Below, piece after piece: positions 9,922 through 19,528 of a DNA stretch of 28,367 nucleotides. Position 1 is the stretch's first letter; every line of letters starts with the position of its first letter. Origin of the DNA: Chara braunii (taxonomy: Eukaryota; Streptophyta; Charophyceae; Charales; Characeae); the NCBI GenBank assembly GCA_003427395.1, contig BFEA01000023.1:848429-876795 (forward strand). Direction: 5' to 3'. The notes under the pieces are model-generated. The model worked only from the letters and a program-made list of their open reading frames with translations, had not been told where the DNA came from and did not search any database. The position numbers and the translations under genes are program-made.

Positions 9922-10423
9922 TCAAGTGATAGAAAATTCAGGAGATCCTTTGTCCTGGACTTCGAACCGACGTACAAAGGTATCGGAAAACAGCGTCTTT
10001 GGTCGCATGACTAGGTCATTCTCTCTTGCCTTGTCAACCACGGCAATAGCTTCTAGAAGAGGCGCCCAGTCTCTCCTGTCAGCGAAACTATCCGTAGTTA
10101 GAAAACTAGGGAGTCTCTCAAATTGCCTGACTCGTTTTCCCCAAGTCACTTTCTCATGCAAGCTTCGAAGTAGCTCCCTTACCCTTGAAAGGGGAATGTA
10201 CACTCTCCTCGGACACTCTAAATAACCTTCTTCTTCTCTTATTCCTTTCTGAGCATTAACCCTCACGTCAAGCTCGTCGGTCTTGAAAAATCTTGATCAC
10301 TGGAACATAGAATACTAAACGTCCTTCCTTACAGACGTCGTGTCTCAATATCTCGAACGGGCTATCAGTCTAAGTTACTTTATCTAACCATCCGCTACCA
10401 ATGGTCACAGTCGCAATTGACAT
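9922..10423 (-). pseudogene. Unknown module, copy D
   Basis: The head starts at ATG 10423 and contains GSGWLDKV, SPFEILRHDVC and VPVIKIF. The tail reads one frame over from about 10290, with FKTDELDVRVNAQ (aligned to FLDTGEYDIRPYV of copy F), VTWGKRVRQFERLPSFL and SFADRRDWAPLLEA, matching the SF-x-DG-x-x-W-x-PILNA end of the other copies. An in-frame stop lies in the head, and the tail runs on past the usual end of the module. The function is unknown. It is related to copies A, B and F by the shared order of landmarks. Confidence 0.5.
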
Positions 10424-10443
10424 AGAGTTTTCACACTCCAGCA

Positions 10444-10779
10444 TCATTGCCTTGGGCTGCCTCTAGCGCCTCTAGCCAGACTGTCTGCAAGACGCTGTCT
10501 AGATAGGATGGTCTCATCTCTCGCATGTAGCATCACTCTTCTGCCATCCGAACTCTTGCAATCCAGCAAATGCCTAATCTTTGTCTGACCCGTAATTGCT
10601 CTGAAAGCAGCCGCTCGCATAAGCTCAAGGTAGTGCTCTACCATGCCAATCTCATCGCGCCTACCTAACTTAGTGTCGCATCCTCTCACGACCCCGATGA
10701 CAGTCGCTCGTTGCTCATCTAGATAGACCTCGAAGCAGAAGCTCTTTCCGTCATCAAGAATGTAGACATTTCTCAGCAT
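10444..10779 (-). pseudogene. Unknown ORF C, 111 codons
   Basis: The ORF begins at ATG 10779, three bases after the TGA that ends copy B and in the same frame. It encodes VYILDDGKSFCFEVYLDEQ near the start, then a basic stretch, a helical EHYLELMRAAAFRAITG segment and an Arg-rich end. It does not carry the landmarks of copies A, B, D and F. It might be the other half of a two-part repeating unit (module plus C/E-type partner), but similarity of C to E is not convincing by eye. Confidence 0.4.
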
Positions 10780-10782
10780 GGT

Positions 10783-11179
10783 TCACCACACTCGGTCCCT
10801 AAGTACCGCGTTGAGGATTGGTCCCCAGTCCTTTCCGTCGCAGAAGCTAGCGGGCACAGGCGGACTTGGGAATCTTTCAAACTCTCTAGGCACAACACTC
10901 CAAGTCACTTTCTTCCCTCGTTGTCTCAGCAACAGCCTTTCATCCAGGACATACTCAGCAACAACTTATCCAACATGCCTCATAATCGATCCCTCTCCTT
11001 GTCTCAGCAGATACATATGGCCCCACATCATAGTCATCCATATCGAGAAATCGAGCTGCAAGGACGTACAAGATCACAAAGTCGTGCTTACAGGTCACAC
11101 ACCTCTCAATGACGTATGGGAAGACACCTCCAGCCGTGATCCTAGTCAGCGCCTCTATCGCTTTCGTTACTGCTGACAT
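10783..11179 (-). pseudogene. Unknown module, copy B
   Basis: This copy starts at ATG 11179, seven bases after the TAA of copy A, and ends TGA 10783-10785. Landmarks in order are ALTRITAGGVFPYV, ERCVTC, ARFLDMDDYDVGPYV, LLLRQRGKKVTWSVVPREF, SPPVPASFCDGKDWGPILNA and R-V-W-stop. Alignment to copy A is clear along the whole length. A one-base indel near 10965-10970 moves the second half into another frame. An unknown domain of about 130 residues, inactive in this copy. Confidence 0.6.
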
Positions 11180-11186
11180 TGGCTAC

Positions 11187-11576
11187 TTACCAGGTTTGTC
11201 TCCTCAGTGCTGCATTAATGATTGGTTGTCAGTTCCTACCATCATAAAATCCTTTAGGTACTGGCGGGGTAAGAATTCTCTCATAAATCCTAGGCAGTAA
11301 GCTCCAACTCGCTTTTATCCCTTGTTGTCTCAATTGATCCCTCTCTACTTTGACACACCTCACTATGATATCCCAGTTGGTAAAGAAACTTGGATCCCGA
11401 TCAGTCCCTTCTAGGATGTAGGGTTGAATATCATAGTCATTAGTGTCAAGGAATCTAGAGACAAGCACATGCACAGTCGTTGTACTTTTCACACAAGTAA
11501 TGCATTTGACAAACATATAAGGGAAGGCACCACCGCAGGTGACACGAGTTAGGGCTTCTAGGACTTCAGTCATCAT
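11187..11576 (-). pseudogene. Unknown module, copy A (best preserved)
   Basis: The frame runs from ATG 11576 to TAA 11187-11189, with one internal TGA at 11229-11231 where the other copies have Trp (DG-x-x-W). Sequence landmarks are EALTRVTCGGAFPYM, KCITC, RFLDTNDYDIQPYI, LRQQGIKASWSLLPRIYER, PPVPKGFYDGRN and QPIINAALRR. No signal peptide or membrane segment is seen. The paired Cys after the GG-x-FPY motif suggests a metal site or disulfide but is not conserved in every copy. I know no family that fits. It lies in the same orientation as the retrotransposon and upstream of it. Confidence 0.6.
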
Positions 11577-11589
11577 CTGGTTTCTGACT

Positions 11590-12355
11590 TATGGACTTCT
11601 GAAGCGAAGAGTCCAGAAAAACAAATTTCAAACCCTTGCTTGCAGGTCTGAATCACTTCAAATAGACTTTTGCAAGAGGCCCCTCCTCTCGGGGCTCCTC
11701 TAGCCGAAAACCTTTCTGACCTGAGCCAGACCTTGTACAAAATATGCTAGACTGCTGCCTAGTCACAGAATATTGTGACCAAGGTCCGCTCCCAGGAACT
11801 CAAAATTTTTGAGTCTCAGGCAACGGCTCCATTTTTGTCGCGTCCCCACTGCTCCAAGGGTCGCGTTAGATATACTTCTCCGGACCGAGCTCAGTGGGTT
11901 GGATGACTTACAGGCTGTCACGCAGGATTTTGATAGGTATAAAAATTGAGGTGTGTTTAGAGGCAGTCACACTTTATCATACAGCCAAGTAATCAGGGTT
12001 ATCCCTCCTGCCAGCGGCGACACGGCTTAGAGTGAGGCGTTCGGGTTTATCGCCTGCACCTGATTCCGTATAAAGGATAGATTCAAGGTCACCGGAGTCC
12101 CTATCATTCAGGAGTCCTTCAAGCTGCCTTGAGTATAACCTGTATAAAATAAGGAGGAAAATAACAAACATGCATCATAGAGCAATCAACACTGACAAAA
12201 TGAGAATACCAGAAACTAGACTCTGCAAGAGTATGACCAGAGATACGAGACTGAAGAGTAGTACACAGAGTATGCAGGGAGCAACCATTGGAGGGCTGCA
12301 GTCACTAATAAATAATAATGTTGTAATACATCATAGTGATTGAAAAGAGAGAACC
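11590..12355. other. No gene supported
   Basis: This stretch has short open frames only. A TATA-like GGTATAAAAATT lies on the plus strand near 11936-11947, but there is no coding sequence after it. A GTCGCGT...GGGTCGCG block at about 11838-11867 has an LTR-like flavour but has no second copy in the window that I can find. Nothing else stands out. Confidence 0.5.
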
Positions 12356-13428
12356 TCAATCAATGATAATAAGCGGTACCCCCTTGTGAGTAAGTCCTGT
12401 CGTTTGGGACTCCTCGTCATTGAGAACTCGCATGGCTATCGACTCTGGAACCACGTAGTTGATGTCGAGAGGCGTTGCTGGATTAATCTTGCAGATGTAG
12501 GCCATGCATCTACCCATCTCCTCGTCTGCGACGCTCCTGAGTATTCTCAAGAATGATATCGCCTGAAGCTCCAATCAATAACTCAATACGCCCTCTCCCA
12601 CCAGAGTAGATGTAGGAAACCTCAAGAAAGCGATCTCCGCAAAGAGGCTTTCGATAAGCCTGCATAACAAAGTCTGTCCCAACCAAATGACTATAACCAT
12701 CTCCGAGGTATGAGACCGGACCCCCCCCTCTTGGGGGACCAATAACTGCCTCAGACCTAGGGTCGTCTGACATGTAGGAGCCAGTCACCCTCAAGAAGAT
12801 ACCGTGCAAGAAGATGTGCAATCCTCCTCAATGTCGCCCTCCGACGTCTCCGCTCACTGGTCTCCAGCGCTCCTGTCGCTGTTCACAAACTCAACCCCTG
12901 TGAGTGTCCCAGTCGAAATAATCGCCAAGATCAAGGTCACTCACAGAGCAGGGCTCCAAATCCGACTCATTTGTCTCTGATTTCGGGACACATGTAGTGA
13001 TTGAGACTCCGGATCTGGTTATCTCTCTCTGGATCCGGTCGTCCTTCCGCCTCTTCGCCTTGCTGCGGGGCTCACTAAGGGGCTTGGGGTTGCATCCGTC
13101 GAAATCGAAGAGCACACCCCCAGGAGCTGAAGGTACGCGAGGAAACACTACGTGCAGTCAGTTGTCCCTCCAATAGCTCTCCCTGCGAAATATGTAATCC
13201 GCAATCCTGTCATATGTGGTGCCCTTCACTCCCGTCTCTGCCCCTTTCACCGAGTAGGTGATCACGAGCGTGTCTCGAAGTCGAGGACTCATTAGCCCTG
13301 ATAGTGAAACTCTGATGTCCAACATGTCTGTAGCAAAACCTCTCAATCAATCTACCCCACTTAGGGGTAGTCTCATGACGTCGGACCAGCTTGGATAGAA
13401 GGTGCACTAATGCGAATACTTCCTCCAA
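12356..13428 (-). pseudogene. Broken unknown gene (about 350 codons) upstream of the module array
   Basis: Coding-like sequence can be followed through several frame changes. From 13346 to 12891 one frame is cut only by TGA 13158-13160, where Trp would fit, and it contains YDRIADYIFRRESYWRDN, FPRVPSAPGGVLFDFDG, a basic KAKRRKDDRIQRE segment and an acidic Asp-rich end. The same frame continues from 12821 (Gly-rich, with SYLGDGYSHLVG and IYSGGRGRIELLIGASG). The end then moves one frame over near 12540 to MAYICKINPATPLDINYVVP and a stop at 12356-12358. The YD...Y...W...FPR...DG order recalls the small modules downstream, but the similarity is weak. The function is unknown. Confidence 0.4.
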
Positions 13429-13469
13429 GATCTAGCCAGATAACAATCAACAACTCAATATGGACGCCT

Positions 13470-13890
13470 GTCTGAATGGCCTGACTGAACTGCAACTCGA
13501 TATAGGGCCCGCCTGAATGGGCCCGGCTGAACAGCAACTCAATATAAAGCCCGCCTGAATGGGCCCAGCTGAACAACAGTTATCTCAGAAGAAAGGGCCC
13601 GCCTGAAGGAGCCTGGCTGAAAACTGCAACAATCTCGAGAGGTGGGCCCGACTGAATAATCTCAAGTAGGCCCGCCTGAAGGGTCGGGCTGAACAGCAAC
13701 AATCTCAAATAGGCCCGCCTGAAGGGCCCGCTGAACAACAACAATCTCAAGTAGGCCCGCCTGAAGGGCCGGGCTGAACAACAACAATCTCAAATAGGCC
13801 CGCCTGAAGGGTCCGACTGAACAGCAACAATCTCAAGTAGGCCCGCCTGAAGGACCCGGCTGAACAGCAACTGATCAGTAGAACATCTCA
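13470..13890. repeat. Minisatellite, period about 43-45 bp
   Basis: Tandem units built from CAACAATCTCAA(A/G)TAGGC, CCGCCTGAAGGG and CGGCTGAACAG. About nine copies are present, with the proximal ones more diverged. Short frames through it are not genes. Confidence 0.9.
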
Positions 13891-14149
13891 TGCACAGGGA
13901 CTAGTCACAAATGCTGAATGTATTGGGGCTAGACTGAGCCAGGTCATCTGTGCAAGGACTGAACTGCCAATGCTCCCCGTGCGAGGGAAAGTATCATGTG
14001 CATGAGGTGTTGCTGATCAGCAAAGAAATAAATCAATGGGAGTGTGATGGCAAATCATCTCAGCTAGCAATCCTATGCTCGGGCGCACAAGGGCTCACAC
14101 TCAAACGGCAGCATCTAAACCTAGGCGCACGCATATCCAGCGCAAGTGC

Positions 14150-14850
14150 ACACTGACACGCACTCAAATAACTATATCCAGCCTGGACGCACATGGGCGC
14201 GCACTCTAATAGCAACCTGGGCGCACACGGGCGCGCACTCTAACCGCATGTCCAGGCTTGGGCGCGCATGGGCGCGCACTTTAACCGCAATGCCAAACTT
14301 GGGCGCGCATGGGCGCGCACTCTCAAGCTTGGGCGGGCATGGGCGCGCACTCTAACAGCAATATCAAGCTTGGGCGCGCATGGGCGCGCACTCTCAAGCT
14401 TGGACGCGCATGGGCGCGCACTCTCAAGCTTGGACGCGCATGGGCGCGCACTCTAAAGCAATATCGAGCTTGGATGCGCATGGGCTCGCACTCTCAAGCT
14501 TGGGCGCAAATGGGCGCGCACTCTAACAGCAATATCGAGCTTGGTCGCAAATGGGCGCGCACTCTCAAGCTTGGGCGCGCATGAGCGCACACTTAAATAT
14601 AATATCCAGTCTGGGCGTGTGTGGGCGCGCACTTAAAAATAATATCTGGTCCGGGCGCGTGCGGGCGCGCACTTAAAAATAATATCTGGTTTTGGCGTGC
14701 GCGGGCGCGAACTTAAACTAATATCTGATCTGGGCGCGCGCGGGCGTGCACTTAAAAATAATATCTGGTTTGGGCGCGTGCGAGAGCGCACTTAAAATAA
14801 TATCAGGTCTGGGCGAGTGCGGGCGCACACTTAAAATTAATATTCAAAAT
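14150..14850. repeat. Minisatellite with GGGCGCGCATGGGCGCGCAC core
   Basis: Units of 30 to about 45 bp share the core TGGGCGCGCATGGGCGCGCA followed by CTCTCAAGCT or CTCTAACAGCAATATC. The distal half drifts to a variant with ACTTAAAAATAATATCTGG. The array is very CpG-rich and has many BssHII-type GCGCGC sites. Reading frames through it only repeat A-W-A-R-T. Confidence 0.92.
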
Positions 14851-15014
14851 TCAATCTTTGCTTGGGGCCAATATACTACTGCTTGTAACAGGATGAAGTG
14901 ATTACTGTGCGCAAGAGTTGGCCTTCTACTAGGGCCTGACCACTATTGTCATCAATGCAGACTAAGTACTCAGTTGGGACGAACACTGGTACCCCTGGTT
15001 TGGAGTTGGTCATG

Positions 15015-15124
15015 TATGATCATCACTCATGATGCGCAACAGCGCACAGTTACGAACAACAGAAAATGGCCCTCAGTCATGGTGCGCAACAGTGCACAGT
15101 TGCGAATAACAAAATGGTTCTCAG
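15015..15124. repeat. Minisatellite, left part (GTGCGCAACAGCGCAC units)
   Basis: Units of about 50 bp with CAGT(C/T)ATGGTGCGCAACAG, CGCACAGTTGCGAATAAC and AAAATGG. The array resumes after the insertion at 15125-16038 with the same register. Confidence 0.85.
15117..15124. repeat. 8-bp target-site duplication, left copy (GTTCTCAG)
   Basis: GTTCTCAG sits immediately outside the CAGGGTTGTC end. An identical 8-mer follows the other end at 16039-16046. Removing the element and one copy restores the minisatellite unit in register. Confidence 0.75.
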
Positions 15125-16038
15125 CAGGGTTGTCGAGCCCCGGCCCCGGGGCCCCGGCGGGGTTCCGGGGTTCCGGGGGTGGGCACCCCCAACCCCGGCT
15201 CCAGACCCCCCCGCAAAAAANNNNNNNNNNNNNNNNNNNNNNNNNNNNNNNNNNNNNNNNNNNNNNNNNNNNNNNNNNNNNNNNNNNNNNNNNNNNNNNN
15301 NNNNNNNNNNNNNNNNNNNNNNNNNNNNNNNNNNNNNNNNNNNNNNNNNNNNNNNNNNNNNNNNNNNNNNNNNNNNNNNNNNNNNNNNNNNNNNNNNNNN
15401 NNNNNNNNNNNNNNNNNNNNNNNNNNNNNNNNNNNNNNNNNNNNNNNNNNNNNNNNNNNNNNNNNNNNNNNNNNNNNNNNNNNNNNNNNNNNNNNNNNNN
15501 NNNNNNNNNNNNNNNNNNNNNNNNNNNNNNNNNNNNNNNNNNNNNNNNNNNNNNNNNNNNNNNNNNNNNNNNNNNNNNNNNNNNNNNNNNNNNNNNNNNN
15601 NNNNNNNNNNNNNNNNNNNNNNNNNNNNNNNNNNNNNNNNNNNNNNNNNNNNNNNNNNNNNNNNNNNNNNNNNNNNNNNNNNNNNNNNNNNNNNNNNNNN
15701 NNNNNNNNNNNNNNNNNNNNNNNNNNNNNNNNNNNNNNNNNNNNNNNNNNNNNNNNNNNNNNNNNNNNNNNNNNNNNNNNNNNNNNNNNNNNNNNNNNNN
15801 NNNNNNNNNNNNNNNNNNNNNNNNNNNNNNNNNNNNNNNNNNNNNNNNNNNNNNNNNNNNNNNNNNNNNNNNNNGGGGTGCGGGGGCGGGGGTTTGGGCT
15901 GGGAGCGGGGGTGGCGGGGTTGGGGCAGGGCCGGGGTTGTTTTTGCGGGGGCGGGGGTTGGGTAGCCCCGCGGCGGGGTTCCGGGGTTGAAACCCCTACC
16001 CCGGCTTGGGCCCCGGGGATCCCCGCGTGACAACGCTG
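15125..16038. mobile_element. hAT-like non-autonomous DNA element, interior mostly unsequenced
   Basis: The left end is CAGGGTTGTC. The right end is GACAACGCTG, whose reverse complement CAGCGTTGTC matches 9 of 10. The ends begin CA-x-x-G as in the hAT superfamily, and the 8-bp duplication GTTCTCAG is the hAT length. Visible subterminal sequence is extremely GC-rich (CCCCGG/GGGGTTCC motifs on both sides), which probably explains the assembly gap at 15221-15874. No transposase can be seen. Frames crossing the gap are artefacts of N. Confidence 0.65.
15221..15874. other. Assembly gap (654 N)
   Basis: A run of unknown bases inside the GC-rich element. Its true length and content are unknown. Confidence 0.99.
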
Positions 16039-16046
16039 GTTCTCAG
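16039..16046. repeat. 8-bp target-site duplication, right copy (GTTCTCAG)
   Basis: Identical to 15117-15124, directly after GACAACGCTG. Confidence 0.75.
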
Positions 16047-17190
16047 TCATAGTGCGCAACAGCGCACAAATGCGAATAGCAAAACGATTCTCAATCACGG
16101 TGCGCAACTGCGCACAGATGCAAATAGCAAAATGGTTCTCAACCACGGTGTGCAATAGCGCACAGATGCAAATAGCACAATGCTCAGAAATGGCCCTGAC
16201 AAATAGCACAATGCTCAGTAATGGTCCTGACGAATGGCACAATGCTCAGAAATGACCCTGATGAATAGCACAATGCTCAGTAATAGTCCTAACGAATTGC
16301 AAAATGCTCAGAAATAGCCCTGATGAATAAAACAATGCTAAAAAATGGCTCTTGCGAAATGACACTGTTCAGAAAATAGCTCTTGCGAAATGACACTGTT
16401 CATAAATAACACTTGCGAATAACACTATTCAGAAATGGCTCTTTGCGAATAGCACTATTCAGAAATTGCACTGTTCAGAAATTGCACTGTTCAGAAATAG
16501 CACTTGCGAATAGCACTGTTCAGAAATGGCACTTGCGAATAGCTCTATTCAGAAATGGCTCTTTGCGAATAGCACTGTTCAGAAATTGCACTGTTTGGAA
16601 ATAGCACTGTTCGAAAATGGCTCTCAAGTATGGCACGAACGGCGCACTGTTCAGATATGGCCCTCAGATATGGCCCTTAAGTATGGTGCGAACAGCGAAC
16701 AGCATTGTGAGAACGGTGCACTGTTCAGATATGGCCCCCAGATATGGCCCTCAAGCATGGTGCGAACAGCGCATAGCATGGTGCGAACGGCGCACTGTTC
16801 AGATATGGCCCTCATATATGGCCTTCAAGCATGGTGCGAACAGCGCACTGTTCAGATATAGCCCTCAGATATGGCCCTCAAGCATGGTGCGAACAGTGCA
16901 CAACATGGTGCGAACAGCGCGCGGCATGGTGCGAACGGCGCATTGTTCAGATATGGCCCTCAAGCATGGTGCAAACAACGCATAGCATGGTGCGAACAGC
17001 GCACTGTTCAGACATGGCCCTCATATATGGTCCTCAAGCATGGTGCGAACAACGCACAACATGGTGCGAACGGCGCACTGTTCTGATATAGCCCTCAAGC
17101 ATGGTGCGAACAACGCACAGCATGGTGCGAACGGCGCACTGTTCATATATGGCTCTCAAGTGTAGTGCGCATGCTGCGCAAAGCGAAATG
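16047..17190. repeat. Minisatellite chain, three successive unit types
   Basis: The array changes unit along its length. To about 16330 it continues the 50-bp type, then a short CACAATGCTCAGAAATGGC type. From 16330 to 16610 units carry TTGCGAATAGCACTGTTCAG. From 16610 to 17170 units carry GATATGGCCCTCAAGCATGG and TGCGAACAGCGCACTGTTCA. Neighbouring types share half-units, so one family seems to evolve into the next. Frames through it repeat short peptides and are not genes. Confidence 0.88.
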
Positions 17191-17209
17191 CTCAATATGA
17201 CTGTGCAAT

Positions 17210-17700
17210 CTGCCTGGTGTGATTGCGCAACCAAAGTCTGAATCGGCTTAATATCTGGTATGGCTGCACAGGTGATCTCATAATCGGCTTGATACTAGGT
17301 GCGACTGCGCTAGCAATCTCCAAATCAACATGTTACTCAGCGTGACTGCGCTGACAGTCTAAAAACCGACTTGATACTCGGTATGACTGCACTAGCAGTC
17401 TCAAAATCGGCTTGATACTCGATATGACTGCGCAGGCAGTCTCAAAATCAGCTTGTTTTCTCAGTGGGACTTTGCTCGCAGTCTCAAAATCTGCTTGTTT
17501 ACTCAGAGGGACTGTGCTGGCAGTCTCAAAATCGGCTTGTTTACTCAGAGGGACTGCGCTGGCAGTCTCAAAATCGGCTTGTTTACTCAGAGGGACTGCG
17601 CTGGCAGTCTTTAAAATCGGCTTGTTTACTCAGAGGGACTGTGATGGCAGTCTCAAAAATTGGCTTGTTTCCTCGGTGCCTAATGCAGTTGCGCGGACAT
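17210..17700. repeat. 42-bp minisatellite
   Basis: Units of 42 bp (14 codons, so frames stay open) contain GGCAGTCTCAAAATCGGCTT, GTTTACTCAGAG and GGACTGCGCT. The central five copies are nearly identical and the outer ones diverged. The repeated peptide AVSKSACLLRGT is a by-product. Confidence 0.92.
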
Positions 17701-18203
17701 AGTCAAAAATTGCCCTTAAATACAGTGTGCGCAGACACAGTTCGGTTTCAACTCTCAAGTGTGCCCAAGCACACAGTTTGATCACGACCCTCAGATACAG
17801 CGTGTGAGCTCAGAGTTTATGACCAATCAGATACAAAGTTCAGGCAAGTGCTCTCTGATCAGATATGGCACGTACACAGCTCACGGAGGGTGAGTGAAAG
17901 GGAAATAGAGGCAGTTAGGAAGAAGAGGGAGTGAAAGGGAAGATGAGAAGAGAGAGAAGAAAAGGAATGAGAAAGGGAAAGTGGGAGACCAGTATCGCCC
18001 CCCCCTTTCCTTATCCCTTCCCTGGCTTGCCCTCCGCTTGACTCTCTTGCCTCCTGCTCCTTGCTCCTCTCTTACTCCTGCTGGCAAGTCGCTGATCTTT
18101 GACTCACGCTCTCCGCCTCTTGCCGTTCCGCCAAGGCTGAAGTGCTCCAGCCGCGTGCGCCACGTATGCTGATCTCTCTGATCTGTGTCCTTGGGTGACG
18201 TGG
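17701..18203. other. Possible transcribed leader, no gene proven
   Basis: Unique sequence between the minisatellite chain and the TATA-like site. A purine-rich stretch (plus strand 17920-17980) and a short minus-strand frame (17881-18276, 131 codons, Arg/Lys-rich) are present. The frame lacks recognisable motifs and overlaps the promoter-like site, so I do not call it a gene. Confidence 0.35.
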
Positions 18204-18208
18204 CCTCT

Positions 18209-18216
18209 CTTTTATA
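18209..18216 (-). promoter_or_regulatory. TATA box (TATAAAAG)
   Basis: The minus strand reads ATTATAAAAGAG, a strong plant-type TATA motif, upstream (in minus orientation) of the minisatellite chain. The inverted modules at 18300-18500 lie further upstream. It could be the promoter of an LTR or of an unknown transcript running toward lower coordinates. Confidence 0.45.
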
Positions 18217-18299
18217 ATGGAGATGCCAGGTGATCGGGGCTGAGTGTTGCAGTCCCAAGGTCGGGGCTGTGGTCAAACTCTAGACCAGGTCTGTGCTAA

Positions 18300-18500
18300 A
18301 AATAGCAGCAGTCCCGACCTCGAGATATGAACAGTCAGTCCTATTTTTAGAACGGGACTGGCGCAGGCCCAGTTCCCGGTAGATGAACAGTCAGTCCCAT
18401 GCTAAAAATAGCGTGGGGCTGTGTTATTTTTAGAACGGGACTGGCGCAGGCCCGACTTTGGGAAACGAACAGTCAGTCCCGTGCTAAAAATAGCACATGA
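18300..18500. repeat. Direct and inverted promoter-like modules
   Basis: GAACAGTCAGTCC occurs three times and AACGGGACTGGCGCAGGCCC twice. CAGTCCC(A/G)TGCTAAAAATAGC appears in one orientation and its reverse complement (TATTTTTAGAACGGGACTG) in the other, giving an inverted repeat at 18392-18443. The arrangement resembles repeated enhancer modules of an LTR U3. Confidence 0.55.
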
Positions 18501-18519
18501 CCCTATTTTAACTATTTGG

Positions 18520-19190
18520 GCCTAGCTGTTCATCTATATGGCTTACTTAGGGCTGTTCCTTTCCTGGCCAGGTTACGTGGTCGTGTCGGTCCGGTCCGAC
18601 CGGTCAATCTTAATTATCTCGCTAACCCTTGGTCTGTTTCAAGTGCCGTTTGGATCGGACCCCACTAATTGACCCATTCCAGTCGCGTCGGTCCAGTCTA
18701 ACGAGGAAGATCAGGTCTCCAGGGGACCGTACCGTCGCGCCGTCTTTCCCTCGATTTCGGCCAAGGGGAAATCTAATCGATGCGTTAGGGCCCAACTTGA
18801 CCATGACTGCGGACGCAATTTTGAAGCAGCGAGGGAGTTGACCGCGGCGAGTCAATTTCCGCTGCTGCGCCGCATCATCTTCCGACAACGAAACTCTAAC
18901 AGCGGCCTACCTCGCTCTACCCTTTCTTCCCCGCTTCCTAGTTGGCTGTAGGAGGCCAAGGAGGCCGCGGTCCTTGGGTTTTCAACATTGCAAAATCGAA
19001 ATGGCGTGTGTCCACTTTTTTGGAATAGCAGAGGAGATCGAATGAAACACGTACACGTTGTATTCGAGTACAACATGTACCCTTTCTATGGTAATTTCAA
19101 AAAGAAAAAAACTCCTGTTTTTCAATAACAGTCCATTGTTTTTTTTTTTTGGAGGTCAGCGCCTGCCCTTGTGCTCCCCGCCACTTACAC
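18520..19190. other. No gene supported
   Basis: Moderately GC-rich sequence with an imperfect GGTCCGGTCCGACCGGTC palindrome near 18590-18607. Overlapping frames on both strands (about 18622-18888) have no recognisable motif. A poly(T) run lies at about 19138-19150. Confidence 0.5.
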
Positions 19191-19222
19191 GCTGCATGCT
19201 GCAGGGCTCTCTCTCTCTGTCA

Positions 19223-19250
19223 TACACACACGCACACACCCACACACACA

Positions 19251-19313
<63 letters not shown>
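19223..19313. repeat. (CA)n microsatellite
   Basis: CA dinucleotide run, pure from about 19252 to 19312. Confidence 0.97.
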
Positions 19314-19315
<2 letters not shown>

Positions 19316-19528
19316 ACTTGCATGTTTGTCTGTTTTCCTGTTGTTGTCTATCCTCCCCCTGATCCTTTTCTAAGTGTTCTTGCTTACCCAAACTGAGCAC
19401 CCTTAAGTGGTGCCAAACAGTCGGTGGTTCCTCATTTGGAGTGCCTACTGCACTCTTATGGGCGCCGCTCAGTTCGGGATGTTTGTGTTGCCTGTAGGTG
19501 ATGACGGATGCTCGTCGGAGTGACTCCC

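Noticed and set aside
11936-11947. Plus-strand TATA box GGTATAAAAATT as a promoter
   Set aside because: No coding sequence or conserved element follows on the plus strand; all coding-like sequence here is on the minus strand.
14974-16242. Long frames across the gap region
   Set aside because: Most of their length is N; the flanking parts are GC-rich element and minisatellite.
16052-17781. Repetitive frames over the minisatellites (for example AVSKSACLLRGT repeats)
   Set aside because: Units whose length is a multiple of three keep frames open by chance; there is no start context or domain.
18622-18888. 88-codon minus-strand frame and its plus-strand shadow
   Set aside because: No recognisable motif, and both strands are equally open.
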